Positions 8,665 through 19,783 of a DNA stretch of 45,477 nt are shown in pieces; the stretch's first letter is position 1, and the number at the start of each line of letters is the position of its first letter. The notes beneath the pieces were generated by a model. That model was not told the origin of the DNA, ran no database searches, and saw nothing but the letters and a program-made list of their open reading frames with translations. This DNA is from an uncultured Candidatus Actinomarina sp. Its GTDB lineage: Bacteria > Actinomycetota > Acidimicrobiia > Actinomarinales > Actinomarinaceae. The DNA lies in the NCBI GenBank assembly GCA_902510965.1, contig CABXDM010000004.1, positions 1-45,477 on the forward strand, read 5' to 3'. The position numbers and the translations under genes were made by a program.

Positions 8665-10461
8665 ATGTGTGGCATTATTGGGTATTCGGGCCCTAAGCAA
8701 CCTTTACCTATTTTATTGGAAGGACTATCTAGATTAGAATATCGTGGCTATGATTCAGCCGGTATTGCAATAACAGATGGCCCAAATCTAACTATCGAAA
8801 AAAAAGAAGGTAAATTACAAGTTTTAAAAGACCATTTACTTAATAAAGAAATTAATGGGAATATTGGAATTGGTCACACTCGATGGGCAACACATGGTGT
8901 TCCAAGTGATGAAAATGCTCACCCCCATTATGATCGCAATAAAGATTTTGCAATAATACATAACGGTATAATCGAAAATTATGCCGAAATGAAAGAAGAA
9001 CTACAAAGTGATGATTATCAATTTGAATCTGAAACAGATACAGAAGTTGTAGCAGTTGAATTGAGTAAGCAATGGACAGGTAATCTTTTGGAAACCGTCT
9101 GTAAGGTAGCTAAAGAACTTGATGGAACTTATGCACTTGTAGTTACCACAACAAAGCAGTCTGACACTATAGTCGCAGGGAGAATGATGAGCCCATTAGT
9201 TCTTGGGGTGGGAGAGGGAGAAGTCTTTCTTGCTTCAGACTCAGCAGCAATACTTGAGCACACAAATAAGATGATCTTCCTAGAGAATGGAGATTTTGTT
9301 GAGATTAAAGATGGCAGTTATCAATTATTTGACATCAACATGAATAAAATATCAAGAGAAGTTCAAGAGATTGATTGGGAAGTCTCTGAAGCAGAAAAAT
9401 CAGGCCATGACCATTTCATGTACAAAGAAATACTTGAACAAGCAGAAGTAATTGAAAGGACAATAACTGGACGTTTAGAGATTGGGTCAGAGGAAATCCC
9501 TGTCGACTTAAATAAGGCCAAACAATTTGAAAAAATATGGATTGTTGCGTGCGGTACTGCTTACCATGCTGGATTATTCGGTAAGGATTTGTTTGAAAAA
9601 GTCTTAGGAGTTCCAGTTAGTGTAGAACTTGCATCAGAATTTCGATATCGGGAACCTATAGTTGGTGAAAATGATTTAGGTATCGTTATTTCTCAATCTG
9701 GAGAAACAATGGATACCATTGCAGCAACAGAACTCCTTAAAGAGAACAATGCTCATGTTCTCGCTCTAGTAAACGTTGTCGGTAGCTCTCTTGCTAGGAT
9801 GGCTGACAGTGTGTTATATCTTCATGTAGGGCCAGAAATCGGTGTAGCCTCAACAAAAGCGTATTTAGGAATGCTTGTTGGGCAACTTCTTTTAGCTAAG
9901 CACTGGGATGAATCTGAGAATCTTGAAACAACTTTTGATGAGATTAAACAGTTACCTTTTTTGATCAAAGAAACTTTGAAATGTGAATCTCAAATTAAAG
10001 AAATATCAAAATCAATTAATGAGAAGAAAGATATTTATTTTATTGGTAGGGGATTGGACTATGCATTAGCAGCAGAAGGCGCATTAAAATTAAAAGAAAT
10101 ATCCTATCTACATGCAGAAGCTCTTGCGGCTGGTGAACTTAAACATGGCACCTTAGCTTTGATAGAGAATGGCACACCAGTAATTGTTACTGCCAGTCAA
10201 CATCACCTTCTTGATAAGACAACAAGTAATGTTCAGGAGGTCAAAGCAAGAGGAGCATATGTAATTGCAATAGGAGACAACTCATCAAAGAAATTGCAAG
10301 ATATTTCTAATGATTACGTCACTCTTCCAGAAGCAAGTGAAATGTTATCAACAATTGTGTCAATTATTCCACTTCAATTCATTGCATATCATGTTGCAAA
10401 TTTGAACGGTGAGTCTATTGATCAACCTCGTAACTTAGCTAAATCAGTAACGGTGGAGTAG
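8665..10461 (+). CDS. glmS: Glutamine-fructose-6-phosphate aminotransferase (isomerizing)
   Basis: MCGIIGYSG N-terminal nucleophile Cys; GHTRWATHG; two SIS domains; C-terminal NLAKSVTVE. Confidence 0.98.
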   Translation: MCGIIGYSGPKQPLPILLEGLSRLEYRGYDSAGIAITDGPNLTIEKKEGKLQVLKDHLLNKEINGNIGIGHTRWATHGVPSDENAHPHYDRNKDFAIIHNGIIENYAEMKEELQSDDYQFESETDTEVVAVELSKQWTGNLLETVCKVAKELDGTYALVVTTTKQSDTIVAGRMMSPLVLGVGEGEVFLASDSAAILEHTNKMIFLENGDFVEIKDGSYQLFDINMNKISREVQEIDWEVSEAEKSGHDHFMYKEILEQAEVIERTITGRLEIGSEEIPVDLNKAKQFEKIWIVACGTAYHAGLFGKDLFEKVLGVPVSVELASEFRYREPIVGENDLGIVISQSGETMDTIAATELLKENNAHVLALVNVVGSSLARMADSVLYLHVGPEIGVASTKAYLGMLVGQLLLAKHWDESENLETTFDEIKQLPFLIKETLKCESQIKEISKSINEKKDIYFIGRGLDYALAAEGALKLKEISYLHAEALAAGELKHGTLALIENGTPVIVTASQHHLLDKTTSNVQEVKARGAYVIAIGDNSSKKLQDISNDYVTLPEASEMLSTIVSIIPLQFIAYHVANLNGESIDQPRNLAKSVTVE

Positions 10462-10469
10462 ATTAATTT

Positions 10470-11558
10470 ATGGATAGAGGATACATTTATGTCAATAAAA
10501 ATAATTTTCGACATAATATTGACTATTTGAACAACCTCACGGATAGAGAACTTTGTATTGTTGTTAAGGCTAATGCATATGGTCACGGTATAGATTGGAC
10601 TGTCAATACAGCTATAGATTCAGGAGTAGTATGGTTTGCTGTCGCAACAATAGACGAAGCCATTTTAGTCAGAAGTATTTCAGACGATATTAGAATTCTG
10701 CTACTTTCAGAACCAGCTGTTTCAGAATTAGAAAAATTAGCCATTCACAATATTGACACAACTGTATACAACGAAACCTTTATTGAGGCTTTAGGTGAGT
10801 CACAGCACTCATTCAATGTACACCTTAAAATTGATACTGGCATGCATAGAGTTGGGTGCAGCCCAGATAAATTTGATATGTTATATGAAAAAATTTCATC
10901 TTTCAACAATTTAGCTCTAGAGGGTATCTGTACACATTTCCCTGTTGCAGATACGGATGAGAGACAAACGAATCACTCCGTGAAAATATTTAAGGAGACA
11001 ATCTCAGCTGTTGATATAGAAAACCTTTTAATACATGCCGATAACTCAGCATCTACTACTTACAATAATGAAAAGATTTTTAATATGACAAGGGTTGGAT
11101 TAGCTGCTTATGGGCACAGTATATCTCCTGTTAGTATTGCTAGTGAATTAAAACCAGTAATGGAAATAAAAACTCGAATATCAAATATCCAAATCAGAAA
11201 AAAAGGAGAATCTGTTTCATACGGTAAAGCACTCATTCTAGAAAAAGATGCTTTAATTGCTACTGCTCCGATTGGGTATGGAGATGGATATCCTTGGAAC
11301 TCTTTTCCGGACGGGAAGGTAATAGTCAATAACAAGTTTTGTAGGTTGATAGGTAGGGTCACAATGGATCAAATTCTATTTGACATAACAGGAATGGAAG
11401 TAGAAATTAATGACGAGGTAACTATTTTAGGAGTATCGCTTGATAGCAGCATTGAGATTTCTATTAAAGATATTGCAGAATGGAATAACACCATTGAGTG
11501 GGAAATACTTACCAATATTAAAGACAATCGATTAAATCGAGTTGAAATTGAGAACTAA
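10470..11558 (+). CDS. alr: Alanine racemase
   Basis: VVKANAYGHG PLP-lysine motif; LKIDTGMHRVG; GRVTMDQILFDIT. Confidence 0.94.
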   Translation: MDRGYIYVNKNNFRHNIDYLNNLTDRELCIVVKANAYGHGIDWTVNTAIDSGVVWFAVATIDEAILVRSISDDIRILLLSEPAVSELEKLAIHNIDTTVYNETFIEALGESQHSFNVHLKIDTGMHRVGCSPDKFDMLYEKISSFNNLALEGICTHFPVADTDERQTNHSVKIFKETISAVDIENLLIHADNSASTTYNNEKIFNMTRVGLAAYGHSISPVSIASELKPVMEIKTRISNIQIRKKGESVSYGKALILEKDALIATAPIGYGDGYPWNSFPDGKVIVNNKFCRLIGRVTMDQILFDITGMEVEINDEVTILGVSLDSSIEISIKDIAEWNNTIEWEILTNIKDNRLNRVEIEN

Positions 11559-11952
11559 AGAGTTAAAACAAGATGATTTAAAAAAATTTGCTGAACAGTT
11601 TATTTTAGACTTAGCAGTCCCCTCAGTACTTGGACTAAAAGGAAATCTGGGTAGTGGCAAAACTACTCTGGTAAAGAGCTTTATTCGTGCATTGGGAGTT
11701 GAGGAAAAAGTTACGTCACCAACATTCAATATTGTTAGAACTTATAAAAAAGAAGAGTTGACTATTTATCATGTGGACCTTTATAGATTATCTTCCATAC
11801 ATGAATTTTATGATTTAGACTTGCCTCTAAATGAGGAGGATACATTATTTTTTATTGAGTGGTCTGATATGATTCCGGAATCAAAATCTACAGAGTGGAG
11901 ATTTTTAGATATAGAGATTGTTGATGAGATAACAAGGAAAGTAAGATATTAA
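11542..11952 (+). CDS. tsaE: tRNA t6A threonylcarbamoyladenosine biosynthesis ATPase TsaE
   Basis: LKGNLGSGKTTLVKSFIRALGVEEKVTSPTFNIV, HVDLYRL; TTG start. Confidence 0.92.
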   Translation: MKLRTKELKQDDLKKFAEQFILDLAVPSVLGLKGNLGSGKTTLVKSFIRALGVEEKVTSPTFNIVRTYKKEELTIYHVDLYRLSSIHEFYDLDLPLNEEDTLFFIEWSDMIPESKSTEWRFLDIEIVDEITRKVRY

Positions 11953-11954
11953 AT

Positions 11955-12659
11955 ATGTATAAATTATCAATCTCTACCTCAGGTTCTTTTATTTCTGCTT
12001 GTCTTCACGAAGAGAAGTTAGTTGGGAGCTTAATATTTCAATCTGATCAAGGATCTACCAATTTGTTGCTAAATGAAGTAGATGAGTTATTAGTAAAAAC
12101 AAATGTAGACAAGAGAGATCTTGAAGCAATATATTTAGATACAGGACCTGGTTATTACACTGGACTCAGAATAGGTTATTCAGTGGCTCAAGGCATTGGA
12201 GGAACACTTGGAATTCCATTAGTCCCAGTAAATGGCCTTGATTCACTAGCATTTTCGGCTCATACAAGCCATAGAAAGATTTGCGCCATAGTAGACATTA
12301 AAAGGAATGAATTTGCATTCTGCACCTATAAACCGGTTCCTGGTGGGGTAGTCAGAGAAACTGAGCCCGAAATTTTAGACACTGAAACTCTAAAACTAAA
12401 ATTTGCTGAGGATGTTGAAAAAAAACTTTTAGTTGGTAACTGGGACTTAATTTCTGAAAATGATTTACCAAATGATAGCAATACAAAATTAGCTGATCCA
12501 AAGATTGTAACCGCAGAGACAATCCACGCAGTAGGCGAAAGAATATTTCAAAATAATAAGTATCCGAACTTCAATGAAATCCCTATTAACTATATGCGTG
12601 AGCCAGATATTTCACTTTCACAGACATCACTTGAAAAAAAGGTTGAGTTTAATGATTGA
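11955..12659 (+). CDS. tsaB: tRNA t6A biosynthesis protein TsaB
   Basis: DTGPGYYTGLRIGYSVAQG; followed by rimI-tsaD. Confidence 0.9.
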   Translation: MYKLSISTSGSFISACLHEEKLVGSLIFQSDQGSTNLLLNEVDELLVKTNVDKRDLEAIYLDTGPGYYTGLRIGYSVAQGIGGTLGIPLVPVNGLDSLAFSAHTSHRKICAIVDIKRNEFAFCTYKPVPGGVVRETEPEILDTETLKLKFAEDVEKKLLVGNWDLISENDLPNDSNTKLADPKIVTAETIHAVGERIFQNNKYPNFNEIPINYMREPDISLSQTSLEKKVEFND

Positions 12660-13095
12660 GAATGTATCTTTATGTGATTTAAAAATGTCAAAAGAGCTTG
12701 AAGAAATAGAAAATGAGATATTCACTACAGCCTGGCCAAGTGAGACCATAAAGCAAAAAATTAATAATAAAGAATTTCAGTATTGGGTATATAAAAAAAA
12801 TGACAAGTTGGTTGCTTATTTAGGAGTTCAGTTTATTAATGACTTTATAGAGATACTAGGTATTGGGGTAATTGAAGAATACAGAATGAATGGAATTGCT
12901 GGAGAACTTATGAATGAGCTTTTAGACTTTTTTAAAAAGTCTTCTTATCTAAAAATAATATTAGAAGTACGTGAATCAAATGACACAGCAAAAAACTTAT
13001 ATACAAAATTGGGTTTTAACAAAATATCCAAAAGAAAAAATTATTATAAAAACGAGGATGCTGATATTTATTTAAAGGAAAAGGTCTATGTATAA
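12652..13095 (+). CDS. rimI: Ribosomal-protein-alanine N-acetyltransferase RimI-like GNAT (ATG 12652 preferred)
   Basis: IEILGIGVIEEYRMNGIAGELM, LEVRESNDTAKNLYTKLGF; between tsaB and tsaD. Confidence 0.87.
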   Translation: MIENVSLCDLKMSKELEEIENEIFTTAWPSETIKQKINNKEFQYWVYKKNDKLVAYLGVQFINDFIEILGIGVIEEYRMNGIAGELMNELLDFFKKSSYLKIILEVRESNDTAKNLYTKLGFNKISKRKNYYKNEDADIYLKEKVYV

Positions 13096-14089
13096 AGATA
13101 AAGTTATCTTAGGTTTTGAAACAAGTTGTGATGAAACGGCTATTGCGATTATGAAAGATAGCAAACTACTAGTCAATAAAATATCTTCACAGGTAGACAT
13201 ACATGAAAAATTTGGGGGAGTTGTTCCAGAAGTTGCATCTCGAGCTCATTCAGAAATGATACGCAACTTATTTCACACATCACTCAACGAAGCACAGTTA
13301 GAACTTTCAGATATTGATATTGTTGCTTCTACAGATGGCCCAGGACTAGTAGGTAGTCTTGTTGTTGGCTACAATTTTGCAAAATCAGTTGCGTGGTCTT
13401 TAGATAAGCTATTTTTACCGGTAGATCACATGGTGGGGCATTTAAGTGCTCCGTTGATAGAATACCCACAACTAGAACCGCCATTTCTTTCTTTACTAGT
13501 TTCCGGTGGGCATACACAAATTGTTTTAGTTGAAGAGTGGGGAAAGTATGAACTTTTAGGAACCACTATAGATGACGCTGCGGGAGAGGCTTTTGACAAA
13601 CTTTCAAGATATTGTGGATTTGGCTTTCCAGGAGGACCTGCAATACAAAAGATAAGTGAGGGTGGAGATGAATCAAAGGTACCCCTTCCAAGACCAAAAC
13701 CTTCAGGGGAGTTTGATTATTCTTTTTCTGGTCTTAAAACAGCAGCTGTTTATTACCTTCAGGACTTGAAAAAAGAGGATGAGGTTTCAAGGAAAGATTT
13801 TGCTGCTTCATATCAAGAAGCTATAGTTGACTCTTTAATGGGAGTATTTAAAAAAGCTGTAAGAGAAACAAAAGTACCAACAATATCTGGTGGTGGTGGA
13901 GTAATGGCAAACAAAAGGTTAAGAGAAAAATTAAGTACTTTTGCTGAAGAAGAGAGTAAAAATATATATATTCCATCACCAGCACTATCTACTGATAATG
14001 CAGCAATGATATGTAGTGCAGCACAAATGAATTTAACTACGAAAGACCTTAACATCAATGATGTAAGGCTTTCTTCCATAATTAATTGA
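13088..14089 (+). CDS. tsaD: tRNA N6-adenosine threonylcarbamoyltransferase
   Basis: LGFETSCDETAIAI, RAHSEMI, HMVGHLSAPLIE, LLVSGGHTQIV, ISGGGGVMANKRLR. Confidence 0.97.
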   Translation: MYKDKVILGFETSCDETAIAIMKDSKLLVNKISSQVDIHEKFGGVVPEVASRAHSEMIRNLFHTSLNEAQLELSDIDIVASTDGPGLVGSLVVGYNFAKSVAWSLDKLFLPVDHMVGHLSAPLIEYPQLEPPFLSLLVSGGHTQIVLVEEWGKYELLGTTIDDAAGEAFDKLSRYCGFGFPGGPAIQKISEGGDESKVPLPRPKPSGEFDYSFSGLKTAAVYYLQDLKKEDEVSRKDFAASYQEAIVDSLMGVFKKAVRETKVPTISGGGGVMANKRLREKLSTFAEEESKNIYIPSPALSTDNAAMICSAAQMNLTTKDLNINDVRLSSIIN

Positions 14090-14165
14090 TAATTAAAATA
14101 CATTTATAAACGCAACCGTATTAAATTTTCTTATGTACAAAAAAAATATTTAGGAGGTAATGTAA

Positions 14166-14459
14166 ATGAATCTTCAACCTTTAGGAGACAGAGTTGTAGT
14201 TAAAGCTATGTCTGAAGATGAAATGAAAACAGCATCAGGAATTTACATTCCTGACACAGCTAAAGAAAAACCACAAGAAGGTGAAGTCGTAGCTGTAGGG
14301 CCAGGAGAGCCTAACGATGCTGGAGAAAAAGTAAAGCCAGATGTTGAAACAGGAGACAAAGTTGTCTATTCAAAATATGGTGGAACAGAAATCAAAGTCG
14401 ACGGACAAGAATACTTGATCTTATCAAGTAGAGATATTCTTGCAAAAATTACTAAGTAA
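14166..14459 (+). CDS. groES: Co-chaperonin GroES
   Basis: [13 protein letters not shown]..., [24 protein letters not shown]. Confidence 0.97.
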   Translation: MNLQPLGDRVVVKAMSEDEMKTASGIYIPDTAKEKPQEGEVVAVGPGEPNDAGEKVKPDVETGDKVVYSKYGGTEIKVDGQEYLILSSRDILAKITK

Positions 14460-14471
14460 TAGGAGATATAA

Positions 14472-16103
<1,632 letters not shown>

Positions 16104-16125
16104 TTACATCAAAAATTTAAAAATG

Positions 16126-16151
16126 GAGCGGATTTAGGTCCGCTCTTTTTT
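16126..16151 (+). terminator. Rho-independent terminator after groEL
   Basis: GAGCGGA-loop-TCCGCTC then T-tract. Confidence 0.88.
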
Positions 16152-16167
16152 ATAGTAAGCTAAAAAT

Positions 16168-16509
16168 ATGATAGGAATTCGAGGAGCAATTGCTGAGGTA
16201 CAAAATACTTCAGAGAACATTATTCAATCGAGTAAAAATCTTTTTACTGAAATCCTTGAAGTAAATAATTTAGAAATTGATAAAATTATTTCAGTTTTAT
16301 TTACACTTACACATGATTTAACAGAAGCATTCCCAGCTAAAGCACTGAGAGAACTTGGGCATACTACTATTCCCGCAATAGATACTTTAGCTCCAAATAT
16401 AGAACATGACTTAAAGGGTTGCATACGAATATTGGTTCACTACGAAGATAATGTGAATGTTAAACACGTTTATTTAGGAGAAGCTAAAAAACTTCGTCCA
16501 GACCGATAA
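16168..16509 (+). CDS. aroH: Chorismate mutase, AroH type
   Basis: IGIRGAIAEVQNTSENI, VLFTLTHDLTEAFPAKALRELG, CIRILVHYE. Confidence 0.92.
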   Translation: MIGIRGAIAEVQNTSENIIQSSKNLFTEILEVNNLEIDKIISVLFTLTHDLTEAFPAKALRELGHTTIPAIDTLAPNIEHDLKGCIRILVHYEDNVNVKHVYLGEAKKLRPDR

Positions 16510-16515
16510 AAGTAA

Positions 16516-16521
16516 TTGGCA
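16516..16521 (+). promoter_or_regulatory. Candidate -35 box (TTGGCA) for the attenuator/aro operon transcript; candidate -10 TAAGAT 16538-16543 or GATAAT 16541-16546
   Basis: 5/6 match to TTGACA with plausible -10 hexamers 16-19 bp downstream. Confidence 0.4.
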
Positions 16522-16550
16522 AAGTGAATAAAGATGGTAAGATAATCACA

Positions 16551-16595
16551 ATGAAACTAAACAATACTTTTTTTTACTTTAGTGAGCACATATAA
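16551..16595 (+). CDS. Candidate Phe/Tyr-rich leader peptide, MKLNNTFFYFSEHI*
   Basis: ATG AAA CTA AAC AAT ACT TTT TTT TAC TTT AGT GAG CAC ATA TAA; clustered aromatic codons FFYF just upstream of an intrinsic terminator that precedes DAHP synthase. Confidence 0.75.
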   Translation: MKLNNTFFYFSEHI

Positions 16596-16619
16596 GTTGC
16601 CCTAAAGTTGTGTTGTAAT

Positions 16620-16645
16620 AAATCGGGCAAAAGCCCGATTTTTTT
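16620..16645 (+). terminator. Attenuator terminator hairpin upstream of aroF
   Basis: AAATCGGGC-AAAA-GCCCGATTT 9-bp stem with T7 tract, 15 nt upstream of the aroF start. Confidence 0.9.
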
Positions 16646-16659
16646 ATTTAGGAGAAGAA

Positions 16660-17676
16660 ATGATAATTGTAATGAAACAAGCGGCCTCTGAGGAAGATGT
16701 CGAGAAGGTTAAAAGTAAAGCTATAGAACAAGGTCACGAACCTCTGACTATATTTGGCGTTGAAAGAACTGTCGTCGCCGTGAGTGGGAAAGTTATTGAA
16801 GATAATAGAGCCATTATGAGACTTTTAGATAATGTTCATGAGGTAATTCCTATAGGTAGGCCATACAAGCTAGCAAGCCGCAGTTATAAAGAAGAAAATA
16901 CTCAAATTAAGATCAAGGACTTAATTATCGGAGGAAGTGAGCTGGCTCTTATTGCAGGACCAGACAGTGCAGAAACAAAGGAACAAACTCTTGAAACAGC
17001 TGAGGCTGTTGTAGCTGCAGGAGGTAATGGATTAAGAGGAGGTGCTTTTAAGCCAAGAACATCCCCATATAGCTTTCAAGGATTAGGTGAAGATGGTTTG
17101 AAAATGCTCAAAGAGGCTTCAGATATAAATAACCTTCCTTTATTCAGTGAAATAATGGATACTCAGCATTTATCAATGATGGAAAAATATGTTGATGTTC
17201 TTCAAGTTGGAGCTAGAAACATGCAAAACTTTAAGTTGTTAGAGGCAGTAGGTGAATCTAAGCTACCTGTTCTACTTAAAAGGGGAATGAGTGCAACTTT
17301 AGAAGAACTCTTACTTGCTTCTGAATATATTTTAGCTCGAGGAAATGAAAATGTGATGTTGTGTGAAAGAGGTATAAGAACCTATGAGACAGCAACAAGA
17401 AATACATTTGATGTAAATGCTATACCCTTTCTTAAAATGAACTCACACCTACCAGTTATTGCCGATCCAAGTCATGCAACTGGAGACAGTAAGCTTGTTG
17501 AGCCTGTTGCTCTAGCAGCTATTGCAGCAGGGGCTGACGGACTTTTGATTGAGATTCATCCAAGACCAGATGAAGCTCTTTGTGATGGCCCTCAAGCATT
17601 AGTTCCCACGCAGTTAAATGAGTTAAGCAAAAAAGTTAGCTCTATTGCAAAAGTAGTAGGAAGAACACTTAACTAG
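16660..17676 (+). CDS. aroF: 3-deoxy-7-phosphoheptulonate (DAHP) synthase, type I-beta with N-terminal ACT-like domain
   Basis: IAGPDSAETKEQ, LRGGAFKPRTSPYSFQGLG, PVLLKRGMSATLEE, CERGIRTYE, VIADPSHATG. Confidence 0.95.
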   Translation: MIIVMKQAASEEDVEKVKSKAIEQGHEPLTIFGVERTVVAVSGKVIEDNRAIMRLLDNVHEVIPIGRPYKLASRSYKEENTQIKIKDLIIGGSELALIAGPDSAETKEQTLETAEAVVAAGGNGLRGGAFKPRTSPYSFQGLGEDGLKMLKEASDINNLPLFSEIMDTQHLSMMEKYVDVLQVGARNMQNFKLLEAVGESKLPVLLKRGMSATLEELLLASEYILARGNENVMLCERGIRTYETATRNTFDVNAIPFLKMNSHLPVIADPSHATGDSKLVEPVALAAIAAGADGLLIEIHPRPDEALCDGPQALVPTQLNELSKKVSSIAKVVGRTLN

Positions 17677-17678
17677 AA

Positions 17679-18509
17679 ATGAAATCAGTAAGAGTTTATG
17701 GGCTTGGCCTTATGGGAACAAATCTTGGGCTTAAATTACTTAGTAAAGGGATAAAAGTCTACGGTGAGGATGTCAACACTAAATCACTCGAGAGAGCATC
17801 TAACCTGGGAATTGATGTAGCTAATTCATCACAGGCAGTTGATTTGGCTATTCTTGCTATGCCTATAAATAGTATTGTATCAACTCTTAGTTCAGACAAA
17901 TTAATTGCTAATACCAAAGCAATAATTGATATAGGTGGGACAAAGGAGAAGATTTGCAATTTAATGGATAGTTACGAGGTTCCATCAATTGGTGGCCATC
18001 CAATGTGTGGTATTTCGGACAATAGCTCATGGGAACCTGACCCAGAAATTTACAATGGAGCTACATTTTTATTGTGCGAAACCAAGTCAATGGATCCTAC
18101 GTCAAGAGAGATTGTTCTTGAGATGATTCAATTATTAAACTCTAAGGAAGTCTGGATTGATAGAACTCATCATGATGAGATAATTTCGATTACTAGCCAT
18201 CTTCCACACTTAATAAGTACAGCTCTAGTTGGCACTGCTAGAGATAACTATGAGATAAATGAAATTATGGGTATGGCAGCTGGTGGTTTTGACGGAGCTA
18301 CAAGACTTACTAGAACTAATCCTGAGATGATAAAAGACATGTATGACACTAATTCTGAAAATATTAATAAATTCCTTAAATATTTCTTAAGTGAATTAAT
18401 GGAATTAGTTGACCTACAAGAAAGAGATGAACTCATTAGTTATTTAAATAATTCTGTCCATTGGAGAAGGGCATTATCTGACAAATTTGGGGAAAGACCA
18501 CTAAGTTGA
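17679..18509 (+). CDS. tyrA: Prephenate dehydrogenase
   Basis: YGLGLMGTNLGLKL Rossmann; GGHPMCGI; HHDEIISITSHLPHLIS. Confidence 0.9.
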   Translation: MKSVRVYGLGLMGTNLGLKLLSKGIKVYGEDVNTKSLERASNLGIDVANSSQAVDLAILAMPINSIVSTLSSDKLIANTKAIIDIGGTKEKICNLMDSYEVPSIGGHPMCGISDNSSWEPDPEIYNGATFLLCETKSMDPTSREIVLEMIQLLNSKEVWIDRTHHDEIISITSHLPHLISTALVGTARDNYEINEIMGMAAGGFDGATRLTRTNPEMIKDMYDTNSENINKFLKYFLSELMELVDLQERDELISYLNNSVHWRRALSDKFGERPLS

Positions 18510-19783
18510 ATCCTGAAAAAAAGCTTTCAGGTGAAATTTCCCTTATAGGTGATAAGTCAATTTCTCACAGATCTATAATATTTGGATCCATAGCTGAGGG
18601 AGTATCTGAGTTTTCTAATGTTCTAATATCTGGAGATACAACCGCAACTATTGAAATCTTCAACTCTTTAGGCGTAAACATAGAGGTTAAAGAACACAAT
18701 ACTCTCGTTATTCATGGCGTAGGGCTTAACGGTCTATCTAAGTCAAAACAGGCCCTAGATGCAAAAAGTTCAGGAACCACTGCCCGTCTTCTAACAGGTT
18801 TGCTTGCTAGGCAAAACTTTTCCTCAGAGTTGATCGGAAGTAGTCAATTAAGTAAAAGACCAATGGGAAGGGTCATTAATCTTTTAACTGAGCATGGTTC
18901 AGGTATTAAATCTAATGAAGGGTATTTACCAATAAAGTTTGAACAAACAGAATCTGCATTCAACACTATAAATACAATTGTTCCTAGCGCACAGGTAAAA
19001 AGTGCCTTAATTATAGCTTCTTTATATCACCCAGAACCAACTGTAATAACAGAGGACGTTCCCACAAGAGACCATACAGAGAGGATGCTTTCACATATGG
19101 GAGTGGGGTTAGTCAGGATGGGTTCATCTATCACTGTTCCTCCCAACCAGATTTTGAAACCTAGCAGTTTTAGGATACCCTCAGATATATCATCTGCAGC
19201 CTTTCTTATTGCAATAGGTATTTTGTCGTCAGATAAAATAGTTCTCAATAAAGTTCTTATCAATGAAAGGCGTATTGGTTTTCTCAAGATTCTAAAAAGA
19301 ATGAATGCGAACATCACAATTAGCAATATCACTGAAGTTGGAAATGAACTAATAGGCGATATAGAAGTTATTAAGTCAGAATTAATAGCTACACAGATAG
19401 AGCCTGATGAGATTCCCGACCTAATTGATGAGATTCCTTTATTGACCTTTTTAGCATCTCAAGCAGAAGGAGAGACAACTTTGAGAGGTGCCGAGGAGTT
19501 AAGAATAAAAGAATCGGATCGTCTTGAATCTATGAAAGAGTTTATACAAACCCTAAATGGAAAAATTAAAATGTATCCTGATGGATTTAAAATAACAGGG
19601 AAGCAAAATTTAGATGCGGGAGTCATCAAAACAAAAGATGATCATAGGATTTCGATGACAGCTTTAGTAGCTAACTTAACCCTTAGTAAGAAAATCCTTC
19701 CTGATAATATTCAATGTATTAACGATTCGTATCCTTCGTTCTTTGATGATATAAACAAAATAGGTGGTGAGATAATTGAATAA
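18506..19783 (+). CDS. aroA: 3-phosphoshikimate 1-carboxyvinyltransferase
   Basis: GDKSISHRSIIFGSIAEG, AKSSGTTARLLTGLL, SAQVKSALIIASL, RIKESDRL, DDHRISM. Confidence 0.96.
   Translation: MNPEKKLSGEISLIGDKSISHRSIIFGSIAEGVSEFSNVLISGDTTATIEIFNSLGVNIEVKEHNTLVIHGVGLNGLSKSKQALDAKSSGTTARLLTGLLARQNFSSELIGSSQLSKRPMGRVINLLTEHGSGIKSNEGYLPIKFEQTESAFNTINTIVPSAQVKSALIIASLYHPEPTVITEDVPTRDHTERMLSHMGVGLVRMGSSITVPPNQILKPSSFRIPSDISSAAFLIAIGILSSDKIVLNKVLINERRIGFLKILKRMNANITISNITEVGNELIGDIEVIKSELIATQIEPDEIPDLIDEIPLLTFLASQAEGETTLRGAEELRIKESDRLESMKEFIQTLNGKIKMYPDGFKITGKQNLDAGVIKTKDDHRISMTALVANLTLSKKILPDNIQCINDSYPSFFDDINKIGGEIIE

Noticed and set aside
14090-14165. Possible CIRCE or HAIR heat-shock operator upstream of groES
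   Set aside because: No TTAGCACTC-N9-GAGTGCTAA or CTTGAGT-N7-ACTCAAG inverted repeat visible in this gap.
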